64,000 nucleotides of DNA from Casuarius casuarius (Eukaryota > Chordata > Aves > Casuariiformes > Casuariidae). The translations under genes were made by a program, and so were the position numbers. Position 1 is the stretch's first letter. Each line of letters begins with the position of its first letter. Location: positions 558,409-622,408 of the forward strand of contig PTFA01000271.1 of assembly GCA_003342895.1 (NCBI GenBank), in the 5' to 3' direction. This document shows, one piece after another, positions 1 through 15,000 of this stretch. Under the pieces are notes generated by a model. The model was not told where the DNA came from and did not search any database. It was given only the letters and a program-made list of their open reading frames with translations.

Positions 1-3000
1 CACACCCCATAACATATTATGAATGACTTTCAGATGAAGTAGGTATGCGTCAGCAATTCCAAATACTATGGAAAGCTTCTGGCTGGCCATTTAGCAAAAA
101 TTGGCTAAAAAAACAGGCCAGCAGCAATACTCAGGTCTGAGTGCTCTTTGCCAGGGCACCAGCTGGTTCAGCTATTACAAGAAATCACAACTATTAAACT
201 TGCTGAGTGAGACTGCAACAAGTCTTAGAGTTGTTGTTGCATCAAGCAGTGAAACTTCCCCAGGCCTCTTTGCTTCTTCATTTCTTGGTAGATACGTATA
301 GTCAAGACCCACAAGGCCCCTTACATTTGCTGGAAGAGTTCATTAAGTATGCAACCCAAGTACCACCACCCACTTAGTGGAGCCAACCTGGCTATACTCA
401 TCTGTGTTCAGCAACTAAACCTCAGACAAACACTAACCTGAAAAGAGATAAGGGGCTTTAAGAATTGATACCTACCAAGACCTGTTCTGTTTTCCTGAGC
501 TGGCTCCTGTGAGAAATTCAAGCAGCTTCTAGCCTCAAAGATCAGCTGCTGAAATAATCACTGGTGAAAAGGCAGAGCCTTAATCTTCCCACAAAAGTTG
601 GACTTAGTCTAATAAAGGGTTCTGAAGAAACACAGAGTATGAATTATTTCTGTTGAAAGAGCAGAATTAAAGTTATGTTACTGGAAGCCATTTGGCCACC
701 TGAGCAGTCTCCTAGCGATAGCATAAATTACTGACTGAGCAAGCGATTTCAGCTAGAATGTCATTTCATGGCCAGACAGTGACTGATTTCCAGGCAAGAA
801 ATAACAAGCAGTCTGCAGGGAGCTGCTCCAGCCTGAGATGAATGGAGTTAATAAGTCACAGAAAGCTGTTTAATAAACAAATTCCAACTTTCTCTCGTGA
901 ACTGTACAGAAACTTAGAGCACGTGAACACAGAAGCCTTTGCTATTTCCACATATTTCCCAGACCGTTTCCCGATCAAGCCCTTGCCCCTTAATTCCTCT
1001 AAGCACTTCATTTCTGAGCCACAAGCTGCTTTGATCTGGAGCAGGCCCCACCACACTGCTGCCATTTCCCAAGAGGGCTTGTCCTCAGCTCCATAAATCC
1101 ATACCATTCAGAGGCAACAGAGGTAGTTATTCCACTGTTCTCTGCCTCCAGAGGCAGCGTGACAGGATTTCAGTTCAAATCTATTATTCCTCTAATACTC
1201 AGCCATTTGTAGCTCATAAGGAGCAGCTTAGGAGACTGAGCAAGACATCTCAAGTTTGCACACAAGAAACTCCAAATTGTAGCGTGAGCCTTGTGTACAA
1301 CTTTGTTCACGCGCCCTCAGGCTGTGAAGCACAAGCTGAGGCAGGCTGTTTTCCTGGAACCACACACTTCCCAGGTCACAATCTTCCCAATCCAATGCGC
1401 TCTGCCCTCAGAAGTGGCTCTGGGAAAGGTGATGCACTTTAGGCAAAAGCATTATAAAAAACAGATGGAAAGCCCATGCAGGGAAGACAAACTATCTATC
1501 TGAGACAAGCCATAACAGAAGCTTTCACTGGGCTGGAAAAAAGTCACTCAACTTGTTTTTAATTATGTCTGATTTATATACGACTCTGTACATTCCCAGG
1601 GAACAGCAACAGAGCTGCTGAATCACCATGAGCAAGACTTGTATCTAGGCAGATCTGGGTTTGCAGAAATAAAATTTCAAGATCTCGAAGCCTGGAAGGA
1701 TGGGAAGAAAATCTTAACTGTGCACATGCACAGCATTTAACGCAGGACAGCTGAATCCTCCAGCTACTATCACAGCACAGTTTAGCATGACCCATGGAAA
1801 TTGGTATTGGAAATTTCATTCCCTGAGGCATTTCCATGTGTAGATCTGTAGCTGCAATCATTTCCAATTTATCTATACTGTGCCCAAAGCAAGCTCAATC
1901 CCATCTATCTCTCCATGCCCTGCAGCACAGAGATGTCGCAGAATCTGGCTTCAGAAAGAGCTGATCTAGGTTTTCACCATCCATAAACAGAAGCCCTGTG
2001 GCAAATGTTTAGGACACCTAGGGAGTTAGAGTGGACAGACCACCTCCTCTCTCAATCACAGGTTTGGGTCTCAATCTGAGAGGGCAATCAGCCTCAGAGG
2101 ACAGCCTCGCTCACCTGCAGCAAAGCCATAGGAATACCCCAGATTGCTTTACTACATGCCCTACAGACAGACCCATATTTCATGTTTCTGGCAGCACTTT
2201 GCATCAGTCACCTCTTTCTTCAAGGACTCCACAAGACAGTGAATTTTTTGATCTGAGTTCTGCTAAGTATTTCCCTCTGCAGCAGGGCAGAGGGTCACTT
2301 ATCAAGTCCAGCACTAGAAAGGGACATACTAGAGTGCAGACCCCTTGATTGCAGCCTAGCATCTTGGCCCCTTTCTGTCATGGGATTTTGCCCAGTGAGG
2401 AAGCAGATAGGGGCATGGGAAACGTGTGAGACTAGGTCCTGACCAGCCAAGAGAACCTCTTGGTATATTTTACACTTACAGCACTTGTATGGGCTCCCTT
2501 TGGAAGCTGGTTACCCAAATCTTCCTAGATCTTCAATTCTTTTAAAAAACCGAAGCTCATTAAAAGAAATGAAGAGGGAAGGATGAGCAGCGTGCTGCCC
2601 TATCAAGCCTTACCTCTGAAAAGCAAACCTGTCAACATTGCTGCTTCCACCCAGCTCCCGTTCCAGCTTGACCTCTATTTACTTAGTGCTCTCCACAACC
2701 CACAGAGACATCAAGCGGCCAAATAATCTAATTACACCGCTACAGCTGCTGCAGAAGGTTTGCTGAAAAAGGCTTGAAAAAACAGTGGGACAGCTCAGTT
2801 TAAGCAAAGTTGGACCATTCACAGCTCAGCAAGAATGCATATTGTCTCCTTGTCACTACTGAAATGTTATTTCATTTTATTCTTTTCCCTCTTTTGATTA
2901 CGAGCTTAGCAAAAAAAACCCCGATATGATCCCTGAAGATTTTTAGATTGGTCTGTATCCTGCTCCACACACTAGCTCTGCAGATGAGTGTGTGGCAATT

Positions 3001-6000
3001 AAAGCCTCTCAGCATGAAGTTCTGCTTGGTGCCTGCTAACGTACACCCAGGCATCAGAGCCTGTATTTGGGCAAGAAAGGCCCTGAAAAATAAAACCTTG
3101 AACTAAACCAGTTGTGCAACTTTTATTTCCTTGATTTTGTCCTCTTTCTCCCTGTATGAAGTAAACCAGGCTTTTCTTGACCACTGTTGTAAGGTTATAA
3201 ACAGCAGACCAGAAAAGAGCCTGGAAAATCTGAAAATCATTTGCTGTTGTCTGTACCGTAGGGAACAGTCTTTCTCTCAGAGAATTCAGAAACATTTCAA
3301 AGCTATTCCTAGCAAAGCTCCCATCAGCTGTTCTTTCTTCCCACACTTTTTCCTCTGGTAATGAGGGACTGCAGCCTGGGGAACTCAGCACAAAGCCCAG
3401 AAGCCCTGGAGATGCTGGTAGGCACCATCCCCAGAGCCTGACAGAACCTTATAGGAATCAACTTACTAAATCCTCTATTAAAGAAGTTGATTCAGAGGGA
3501 TTTTTTTTTTCCTCAAACCAAAAGCTAAGGTGGTGAGGAATTATGGGGCAATTGTTGTCTGCATGTGTAAGAGATGGAGGTCAGAGTTGCAGCTTTCTGA
3601 AAGCAAGCCTTGCCGGTTTCTTGTAATTAAACTGTTAAGTGCTCTGCAGCAGGGAGCAGTCAAACCCCCCTGCTCTTTGCAGTGCTATTGCTGAAGACAC
3701 CTTTGCTCTCCAACTCCCCTGCCACGGGCAGGCACTAGTGCTGAGAGTATGTCGCAAGGTTTAAAGGCAGGTGTGATGGCAAGGCCCCCTGCCTGCAAGC
3801 TTGCCATTTCTCCAGATACCGTGTTAATTAAGGACAGGATCAGCCCCTCCTGCTTGGAGCAAATAGCCCTCTTCAACCTTTCTGTTTCCTGGAAGGAACA
3901 AGGAGGAGAGGCCCCAGAAGGGAGACTGCAGACAACTGAGTGGAGAGGCCAAGCTGAAGGTGTGAATAAGTCTTGCCCCAGCATACAGGACAGGCTGGGC
4001 ACCAAGAGACTTTGAGGACATGGCTAATTCAGCTCTGTTACTTTGGTATGTTTGCCGCTACAAAGGGAAAGGGACAACATTAAGGGCAGCATTGTGTCTG
4101 AAGGTGTTATTTTAAATTGAGACAGTTTGACAGCTCTGGCTAAGCTAACTGGAGAATGCATTGAAGGACAGCCAGCCCTTGGGTACATACAGGTACTGGT
4201 ACCTCCTGTCTCCTGTTGCCAGCTGCCAGCCCTAAGCCATGCTGCACAAGGTTTCCTTTGCTGCCAGGGAAGCAAGTGTGAAGTGATATGGGCAGGCAGA
4301 GTCACAGAAAAATGATATTAAACCTGCCAAGAGATGAGTGTTTCACATTAAGGTTCTGGCACCCACTTGGATCAACAGCCCTTGCACATCTGAACTGTTC
4401 AATCAGGCCAAATTTCCTCCTGAAACTCAACTTCTTTTCTTTTTCTGCTTCCCATCCCCACACTGATGCCTGTGGAGGCTCAATACCCAAGTCAAAGCCG
4501 GCATGCTTCACATAGCACCTAGGGACAACAGCTGCCTGCCTCCTGTGAAAAGTCAAATGTGACTTACTCCCTGAGCAGAAGTTAAAACCCATTTTCCTTC
4601 AGCAGTGGCACATGTGGATTCTCTACTGTCTAATACAGTTGAGCACATGCTATGTTATCTAGAATACCCCTGGCAGATTTCACTGAAACTCACCCATAGG
4701 TTCAAGAGTTGGAGGGGCTTTGGCAGACCTTTTGAGCGTATAAACCACAGAAAGCTATGCTAAAACAAACAAGCCCCCTGCAAAAAGAGCTGAACAAAAA
4801 AACAAGAGTATATCTCAAAAGCATCTACCCAGAAGAGAGTTTCTCTAGTCCACAAGCCAAGGCTTCCTCAGTCGCTAGACAACACTGCATTAGAGAGCAC
4901 AAAGCTTGTGTTACCAAGCTTCAGGAGCCCTCTCTGGAGAGGGCTGGGCTCCTCAGGGCTCTGAGCTGTGCCCTCTAATACATATTTGAAAATAACATTA
5001 AGATAAACTGTTCCACTTATCTTTGTCTTTCCAATTCAGGTCTAAGCTGTGCAGAGCATGTAGCACTGACACTGCTACAGCCAGAGCTGCATGAGGAAAT
5101 TCCTCTGTTTAAATCCAAATTTTGTTTTCTGTTACCTTTGGTCAGCCACAGGAAACATGGGAGTGGAACTAGAACAGGAGAAATTACCTCTTTGACTGTT
5201 CCAGGTCTCCAAGAAGCATCTCTCAGAAACAGCCTTCCTGATATCATCTTTAAGCTCAAGACAAAAACAAGAGCAAATGCATATAACTGATTTAGCTTTG
5301 TGAATATCAAAGAGACAGCTCTATTAAACTCAAAGGACAATTGTCCTCTCTGTATTTTAGATTGGACTAAAATTGTGCTACAGGGGACAATTAATCTTCA
5401 AAATCAATTTTTTGTCAGGAGGCTAAATTTCAATTGTCTCAGGAATGGTGGTGCTGGGCTGGTAATTACTGTCTGATGAGGCAACCTCCAAATTCACTGC
5501 CCAAGAGAGCACTATTATTAACTTTTGCCACTAACCATAGGTCCTTTTTTATGACTTTGAAAAAACATTTTGCCTTATTTACTGTGTTAAATCTGAAGCT
5601 GCCAGGAGTCAGAAGATTTGTTTTGGGAAAAGTTTTCATTGTATAGTAAAACAAGGAGCAGATATTTTCTTTTCCTCAGGAAGGCAGAGCAAAGACCCTG
5701 GCTTGTTCTAGAGAAAGAACAATAAAAACGCTAGCTTGCTTTCCTTTGCATTTGTGTCCTTTTTCCCTATGCCCTGCTCTGAACAATTGCAATAATTCTG
5801 ACTTCCCTGTCTCCTGCTTTGTGCAAAACCCAACAATTTTCCCACACTGTAAGAAGTTGCACAGTTGCTTGTTGTCTGGCCACTGTACATACCTATAAGC
5901 CTTTTGGCTCCTAGGCTCCCTGCTTTCCACACCCTAGAACGATATGCAGTGCCCAGAAATGCCTCCTGAGGGTACTCAGCTATGAGCCTTGGAAACCACG

Positions 6001-9000
6001 GAAACACCAAATCCAGAGCCACCTGCCCGAGAGTTGTGGACACTAGAAGTCTCAAGTTGGGCTACCTACACCTGCGACATCTCAGGATTTAATCCAGTGA
6101 CAATGTTAAATGCATAAATCGCTGTGGAATTAGGACTGATTCAGAGCTCCCTTCTTTTTGAGGGCGGCCTAAGGCTCTTCCTTGCCCTTTTTACTTGGCC
6201 CTGGAAGCTTTTAGCTCTTCATTTCAGGGCAGCAGCACCTCAGCGTGAGGAGCTGGAGAACATTGTCTTTCCAGACTAGACTTGTGTAGCCAGCATGCTC
6301 TCCCGGGACAGAGGAGACATGGTCTTGTAATTTCCTTAGTGAACAGATGGAATAAAACCCAGGTTTCCAGCCTGCTATCAGGATTTTGAAGGCAGAAAAT
6401 TGGTACGTTAGTCCAGCAGTTACTGTCTGGAGGGGATTTAAAGATTTCAAATCATGAAAGCAGAACATGTGGGTCTGTGTCAGGCCCACACCTGCGCATC
6501 ACATTTCCTGGTGAATAGCCCAAGATGTGTCAATATATGGATCTTCTAAATCATGCTACCAAAATACAAGATTTCCCCAAGAGAGTTCCAGTTCCTGGCA
6601 AGGCATTTCATATTCCTTGCTGGGATCAGGCACCTCCTGGTCAACTGCTTCAGTCCAAGTCCTTTGCTGTTATCCTGAACAATCTGCCCTACATTACACA
6701 GGGAGTTTGCATTAGAATTGAAGATTAATCTACAGGTCCTAACTTATGGTCCTGCATTTTCTGCCACAACTGTCTGTTCACAGTGGAGGGATCTTTACTG
6801 TTTCAGGAAATTGGGCTCTGCAGGAGCTTTTTTTAATAAGCAAAGAGACTCTACGGAGTTGAATCTCCTTTCAGTCTCTGCATGTTCTTCATCTTCCAGC
6901 TCACCCAGCTAAACATCATTTTAATAAAAGAAAATTCAATACACATCAGTTAATAAAGTTAACTTTGCAGGACAGGATTTTTGTAGCACATGAGACAGTG
7001 AGATTAAGGCACAGGCAGATACCAAGAACTTAAAAACATCAAACAGTTCTAAGTAAGGTATAAAATTGCCATCTTCTAAGGGTCTTATATTGACACTGAC
7101 AATGCCGGTGCAATTCCAGGATACTCCATACCTGTGGAGTCCTTTTGCACTTACAGTTTCTGAGAATTGCAAGGATTAAACATAAGAATTGTAGGAATTA
7201 GATATAAGAACACTGCCCAGCCATCTGGTTTTGTAGGTGACTTTCACAGGCATTACTGCAGTTGTTGCTTCTCAAAACACACCCCCATGGCTTCCACCAC
7301 ACACCAAGTATTTCCAAGAAAACCCAAACTTCTTGTCTTAGAGAGGAACCTCCTTGCTGAAAATTCTACAGCATCAGAAAAAAGTTGTCTTACAGTATTT
7401 TGCACTTGTACAAACATTTTACAGGTGTTGCTTTGTGAATACTACTTTACCTTCCTTTATCAAATACAGAATAGGCAACATCATTGCCACTGGCTAGCTG
7501 CTCTGTAGACAACAGTTACCACTTGTACCCAAAAAGGGAACTGTGCTGGCCTTTCTGTTATGAGCAGGACATTTCTATTAAGTCGAGGAAGTTCTCCTCT
7601 GTATAATGAAGGTGCAAAGAAAGCCCGCCTTTACAGAAGATCAGGCCAACACTAGGTGTAGATAACCAGATCCCTCCTAGATCTCAAAAAGGCGCTTCAC
7701 AGGTCTTAGAAAATAAACTGTGCCCAGGCTAGATTTGCATGCTATGAGATACAGTATTGCTGCTGCATAAATCTTTCAAGCAACACAGAAATGCCAGGTT
7801 GCAGTTCACTACTGTAGGCTGCCCTGTCCCCAGATTTGCTGAGCCTTGCCCAGTCTATACAGGCTGGAGCTTCTCCATTATGGAAGTATTTAGCAATTTT
7901 CCTGTGGAACAAAATAATAAGAGGAAGGAAAACTCCAGAAAAGAGAGGAAGACACCCCACATGTTTGAAAGTGAGGACACTAAAAATATCTATTGCAGTA
8001 TTGTTTCTTTGTATCTTGTAATATTTGCATTAATATTTGCATCAGCTGGTCAGAGCTGCAAGAACTCATTCTCCTTTAGTGAAGTCCATATTAAGGCTAA
8101 AGAGCCCTGACAGCTAAAAAGCCTAGTAAAAACACTTAGCTGACCAAATATTCTGTTAAGTGGTTAGCACTGAATTAAGCTCTTTCAGTCTTAACCACAG
8201 AACCATCCTCTCACCACATCCTGGTACGCTTGAGAGACAGCTTACATGTACTAAAAGGAAAGTGAATCATATGGCCTCTCCAGGGCTGCAGAAGTGTTTT
8301 CTGAACAGATTTGCTTTCTAGAACCAAAACGGGAATAATGTGTTTGGTGACCTCAATTACATTCTCAAGCACAAAACATAGGTTGACACTTCAATTCACA
8401 TATCATGAATACACTATGTATGTCAAGAAAAAGGAAAAAAGATACTTTCTATGACAAGGAAATGCCATTAACCACACAGGCTTGGGCTGCTATAAGCCAT
8501 AGTTCAGCCTATGAAAAATTAAAGGCAACACAGACCTCAAACGCATCATGTATCAGGAGGACCATTAAGTAATCAGTTGGCATCCAGTTTTAAGGGCATT
8601 TGGGGCATAATTCAATCCTCATTCATTTTAGATCATTTTCTTAATGAAGTAATGCACTGGACATAAATATTTCAATGCAAATGTCTAATGCCCTTTAAGT
8701 AGCAGGCAGCCTTCAGTAATATAGAACCCAGTTAGGCTGTAATGGGTAAATACTGCAGAAAGAGAGGAGGCCAAGATCCAAGAACAATTATGTGCTTAAA
8801 TCTATGTGAATTAGGCAAATAAATACAGCAGTGCTTTTGGAGAGAAATAAATTTAAAGAGAAAAGAATGGCAGTAAGAACAAGTATTAGTGAGCTGCTAT
8901 CCCTATTTTATTTTACCTTCTTTCTTTCATACCCATACTCTGGCAAGGGAGGTGTCTGATAGCCACATTAACAACTATCAGTAGCCAATATCGTTGGCTT

Positions 9001-12000
9001 CAGTTGAGAGATCAGAAAGACACATCCCTTCCAGCTTGAGGCAAAGATCATTTTTCCATTTCAAGTTCGTACAGCATCAACAGAGGGTCAGAAAACTCTT
9101 GTAATGCAAGTTACTGAGATCTTTCATAGCAGTGATGCATTTTCTGCTTTTGTATTCAGGAAAACTGGGAGCTCCCTAGCAGGAAGAAAGGTTCCTTGAG
9201 TGTTGCATCCCACCCCCCTTCCTTTTTTCCCCCCCTCCACAACAGGAGGCTTTAGTTTTACTAGAGGATACCTCTCTTCTACAAGCTATGGGTAACTCAA
9301 CAAGAGCTTTAAAATGGTTATGCACAGTGCACAACAACAGCTTAGCTGCAAGGCCTGGGGGCATCTTTCTGTTACAGTCTGCACCTCACTGTCACTCCAG
9401 CACCGTAACAGCCAACCGCTCCGAGTCCCTTTGGATGGAAGGCTGCAAGACAAGATCTCCAGAGAGGCTGCTTGATGTATGGGTGTCCAATGTGGCTTAC
9501 TAAAAGCACTATACAGGGAGGGGAGGAAAAAAAATCCACATGACTTAATTCAGCCCCTGGGAGCACCTCTGAGCACTGCATGAGCCTCTTTAGAAAGCAG
9601 CAGCCACAGTTTCTGCAGAGGTCTCACTCACACCATAACAAGAAAAGATTCTCCAGAACACAAGAGCACTGCAAGCCAGACAAAACCGTATCTGCTCCCT
9701 TTTGAACCACACACTTACATATTTCATGTCAATAACTAGAACACACATTTTCAGAGAAGAAAACAAAAATCATTTTAGCATGTAAGACCCTATTTCCCAT
9801 CCTCTGAGGAAAAAAGAGAAAACAAAATACTCACAGTAAAATCCAAGAGAAGTCCAAATCTGTCAGAAACTTTGGATGAAGTAACTTTCCTAGTGTGAAA
9901 TGGTCAGTTAGGAAGAGAGCAACCTGGGAAAGGCTGGCTATTAAAGGGAGGAACCACTTGCCTCAGGGTGTTTAAGAGCATATAAGAAACTGAGGCAGAG
10001 ATTTGCTGGTTGCTGGCTGGCACCTTGGTTGTGGTTATTTTTCAAGAAGCGGAACTGCCTGTGTGCTTGGGGGGGTGGGGAGGAAGAAGGTGGCAGCACT
10101 TGATTTTTCACTTCTTTAAAAGCTATTTGGTTTTTTTTTCATCTTTACATCTGGTGTAGTGTTGTAGTGCTATCTGATGGCATTCCTAAGCCTGAAACCA
10201 AAACTTGGTGTGGCATCAACAAATAGCACCAGTCACCCCTCACCTCCCAGCAGGACCACCCTGGGGCTGTGATGTAAGAGTCCAGGGGAAGAACACTGAT
10301 TCTGTCATTAATTTCACCTGAACAAAGGGGTTAATTAATTAATTAACACTACCTATGCAATTTCAGTTCTGGCATTTCCTAACTTTTGAGTTTTTGGCTT
10401 TGCCACATAAAGGACACTATTTAAATCTGTATTTTTGGCAGATGATTTCTATAATTAAAAGAACACAAGATGTACAGCTCTGTAGTGCAGTACTGTCAAT
10501 AGGAAGATTGCCCAAATGCATTATCCTGAAAGCAATCAATAGTTTAGGTGCTGATAGTTATTGCCAGCCTTGCTACCAAATGATAGCAAAACCAGAGGTC
10601 TCCAATGATCGCTGGCAAACCTAGACGAGGAATCCTCCCAGCTGGTGCTCTTAGCCATGGCATGCTGAAAGCAGCCAGGCAAGATCGTAAACTGCCAGAT
10701 CTGCCTGTAACCTGTGTGACACAGCTTCCATGTGAGTAACTATGCACTGACCCCATATAAACTGTGTAAACTGAACATTGTTTGATCCACCAGGTGTTTA
10801 ATCTTCTGGAGCACTCAGAAAAAGGCTTGATCCAACTGTGCCCATCTGCACTTTCTTCCTCAGGGCCTTGCAGGACTGAACCACTGTCAATTTACCTGTC
10901 TCAAATTTGATTCCTGCACTGGCACACCTAGCAGGTAGGATGAGGAGAGATGGAGCATATACTGTATTTTCCTGTTGCCCTTGTGGCTTAATCTATCCAT
11001 GCGGGAGGCTTGTCAGTGAGAGGGTAGCCTACCCCTGCGCAGCTGCTCTCTGCTGCGGGTGCCAGCACAGCTGAAACCAGGTCCCTTGGCACCAAGTCAC
11101 TGATCTCTTACTTGAGATGCAGATGTAGCTGTCACTGAGGAGAAGCTCTAGTCTTTTCCTTTTCTGTAGTCCAGCCACTAGAGAGAGCCATGGTATAAAA
11201 TGTGCTGCTGTGGATTATCACTGGGTCCAGCAGAGAACACTTGAACTGTATTTAGTGGGAAAAAGTTAATTTAAAAGTAAGACAAAGCATTTTTTCCCCT
11301 CTGTCTTCATTGTCTTTTCAAAATTATCATCATTTCTATTATTATTTCAAGGCTATTTTCAAGTCTGTATTTTTAATTCACCCTTCATTTCCCAGGAGAG
11401 AGTTGGGTTGAGAGTGGAAGGAAAGGCAGAACTGATTTGTTCAGGATATTTGGGAGAAAAATAGCTGGCTAGAATAGTTCTGGTGGAAAAGATTTGTCAT
11501 AAGAAAGGACTGGATTGCACACAGTGACTGGTACTGAAACTGAGAGTGAATTCGTTCATGTGAGGCTCAGCTGAAGAAAATTGATGCAGAGGTGTCAAAT
11601 CACCTGCATGGGAGCTGGGGGTCCCATTTTTAAACTGCAGAGGTATCAGGGTTAGCTGTGATGGAGTTTTACAGGCTGAGTTGCATTGCTCTGGCACTGA
11701 GCTGTGCTCATGCAGTTTACCTACGTTTAGGACAGATCAAAACCTGCCCCAAATTATATTTTGCATGCACTGAGGCCACAGGGTGGTCAGAGCTAACTCG
11801 AGTCTTTGCGCTGCATGCTATGTGGTACTCCAGGGAAGAAGGTTTAAGGAATAAGACCCAGAGAAGCTCCCCCCTTGCCCAGGTTCATACTGCCTTCATG
11901 AATATCCCAGTAACCAATTGCAATGATGATAATTTTTATTTAAATGATTTTGCATTTATTTCTGCAAGAACTTCCAATCCTCTGATTTTTCAGGTAAGAA

Positions 12001-15000
12001 GCTCATTTTGACTATTTTCTGTTCAAAATTCAGGCAGGCTAGTCTGGGTTGCAAAGGGTTTGGTAGTCCAGATGGTGATATCTTCCCTTGCTTCAGGTGT
12101 TCAGACATGTGCTTTTCATTTTATCTCATTCTCTCTAGGGGGATACTTGCTGTATTTGCACACCTGCTCTCCAGCAAATTGGTAGAATATTTACCGAAAA
12201 CAACACTCTCAGCAGAGCAGAAAGTGACTTCCAAATTAAAATGAGCAGTCTCTGGGTTTTGTCAGAAAACATGCTCTGCTTTCAAACAGATGTCCTCCAT
12301 CCAGCCTGCTGGAGACCAGCTAACTGTGTCTGTCCTGCAGCTACTCTGTGTTAAGCTGGGCTTTCTATTCACTTCCCTCTTCAAGAGACCCAAGCTAAGC
12401 AAAGGGGGCAAAATGGACCTGCTGTCTTACTCTACACAGAGCCACAGAGCAGAAGAAATGTCTCTGCTCAGCCTACCTGCTCCTGGTGTGAGCTGGTCCT
12501 CTCAACCAGGAACTGCTGGGATGCTACTCTCTTTCCAGTTAAAAGCACGGAAGACTCAGAAAAGAGCAGGGCTAGAATGGATCAACTTTGATCTGCTGTT
12601 TCAATATCTTCAGCCTACGTAGAGCCAAGCCTTCATTAACCTGGCACTTTGCACAGCTGAATTAATTCTCCTGACATCAAAGCCAGCTTAGGTTCCTAGA
12701 GGAGCAAGAGCTAGCAGGTGATGGCTTTTCACTGCTGTGTTACAGTTCTCTCTGGTAAGAGAGACTTGGCCACCCCAGCAGCCTGTGTTGCTGCTTCTGC
12801 TCCCTCTTATGTCATGGAAATGCTGACAGGACACAGCTGCTGCCAGCTCTGCAGCCATGGCTGTGACCTGAGCATCACCACAGCTGCTGGTGCTCCTCTG
12901 CCTCAGGTGCTGCAGCAGCTCGTGCCCTTCTCCTGTGGGGTGCTCTGTCCTGATCCTCCCAAGATCCTTGCAGGGACCAGGTCAGTTCTGTCTGTGTACA
13001 TACCGTCCTGGTTTTCTGCTCCTTTAGGACCCTTCCACTAGGATGAGCTGGCTGGCTTTACTAGTTGCCCAGAAATTCACTGAGGTAAAACTGGTTCGTG
13101 ATGCATCCCATTGCAGGGAGTCTCCTCCTCCGGCTCCAGCCCATACAGCTAGTGCAGGGGGGTGCTCCTCGACAGTAACAAGCACCTGCAGGCTGGCCTC
13201 CAAAGGTTTGTCTGCGATTACTGATTAACAAGGACCTAAAAATATGAAATTCACGTGCTTGAGAGGGATTTGTGTGAGAGAGGCTGAACACAACCCCTCA
13301 GGACAACGGGTATTAGCTATCACCAACCGTGGCAATAAAAATCATGTATGCAGGCATCCTTACCCCCACCCCATTCACCCACCTTCCCCTGGTCAATCCG
13401 TTATATTAAGAACTGTTAAAACTACAAAACAGCTATTTTTCAGCAGTTTCAGATGCCAGGAAGCTTTGTGTTACTGTATTAACCATGCTCGGGGTGCCTG
13501 GCTGGAACAAAGCTCCCACTGCCCGAGTGCCCTCTGATGACAAGCACATGTATGACTGTGTCGCAGCCCTGCAGACACTGCCTGCGCACTGGGAGGATGA
13601 ACAGGAGAGGAAGGCTGGAGGTGTGCCCAGCACTGTGTTCACAGGAGGAGAAGCTGGCTTGCTTCTGCATTGGCTCACCTGGGTGTAAACCATACTAGTG
13701 AGAAACACACGTGTTCTTCTTGCCCATATTTAGGCACTGCATATGTCAACCGTGTTTTATTAGAAGTGAAGCAGCATCCAAATTTAAAATAGCCAGGGAA
13801 AAATTGTCACGGTGACTAGTCTTGTGATGTGGCATTATGTTGTTTACACAAGCCTAGAGATCATCTGGCAGTCTTGGACCTCCAGCACCGGCTAGGGGCT
13901 ATTTGTGTCCGTATTCAAAGCCTGGCCTCAAAAGGCCACAAGGTGAGTCACTGGGGCTGTGGTTGCACTAGAGAAGTATTAGGAAGTCAGATTTGCAGTA
14001 AAAGGTAGGCAAGGGAAGCTGTTACTAAGGGCAGTGCAAGGGGAATAGAGCCTTTGTGGAAACTGAGCTCAGTGCTGCTGTCTGCCACCAGCAGAAGGAA
14101 CCAGGAGCAGATTTCAGCATGGTAGCTGTGGGGTGCTTGTCTTGGGTTGTCTGGGGTCAGAGATGCAGAGACATTTAACAAGTACCCAGCTGCTAGACTT
14201 CAGTTTTGTACTTGTTTTACTCATAATCTTTGCTTTCCAGTTTGATCTTAGGTCTCACTTAAATCTCTGTTTTATTATTAACTGTGTTAGGAAGTCTGGC
14301 TGGGGTGAAGCAGGGTAAAACTGACGGACTTCGGATGCTGCCTCTGTGAAAGAGCAAAAGACAGTGATGGACACATGTACCTGAGATAAGTCATCGGTGC
14401 CAGGAGGTGTCACTTGTTTGCTAGTTGGATGGTGCAAAGGATTGAGACATGGGGGCTGCTACTGTTCGACACTGAGTTTGGGAAGGAATCATCTTGGGCA
14501 TAAATCAGGGTCTCAAGTGAAAGGCAGATGGTCTCTGACTTCAGGAAAACTCTAACCCCTCATGTCTCCAGGCAAGGAACTGGGAATGGTACGTATGTAG
14601 CACGTGTAGTACACCAGGTTTTTCATATCTCTACTATTCTAAACATGTTCAGGCCTTGGGTCACTCTGCAACCATGGTTTGCATCATGGACAGGAGGAGC
14701 ATCAGTTGCAGACAAACACAAGCTGAAATCACATGCAAACACCCCTCCTGAAGATGAGAGGTGGGATGTGACTGGCTTTGCCCCTGGAGCAGGCTCTCTG
14801 CACCTTGTGCCCATTCCTGATTTGTGTTTACCCCTCTGTGTAGTAAGCATGAAATATTAACAAATATAGTCACAACAGGAAAAACCTATTAGAGTGTGGA
14901 GTGGTATAATCCTCTGTGAGCACTGCTTGGAGACCCTGTGTCTGAAGGGTTTGATCTCCTGCTCTTCCCTTGCTTTCTAATGTGAGCTTCCAGCAAGGGA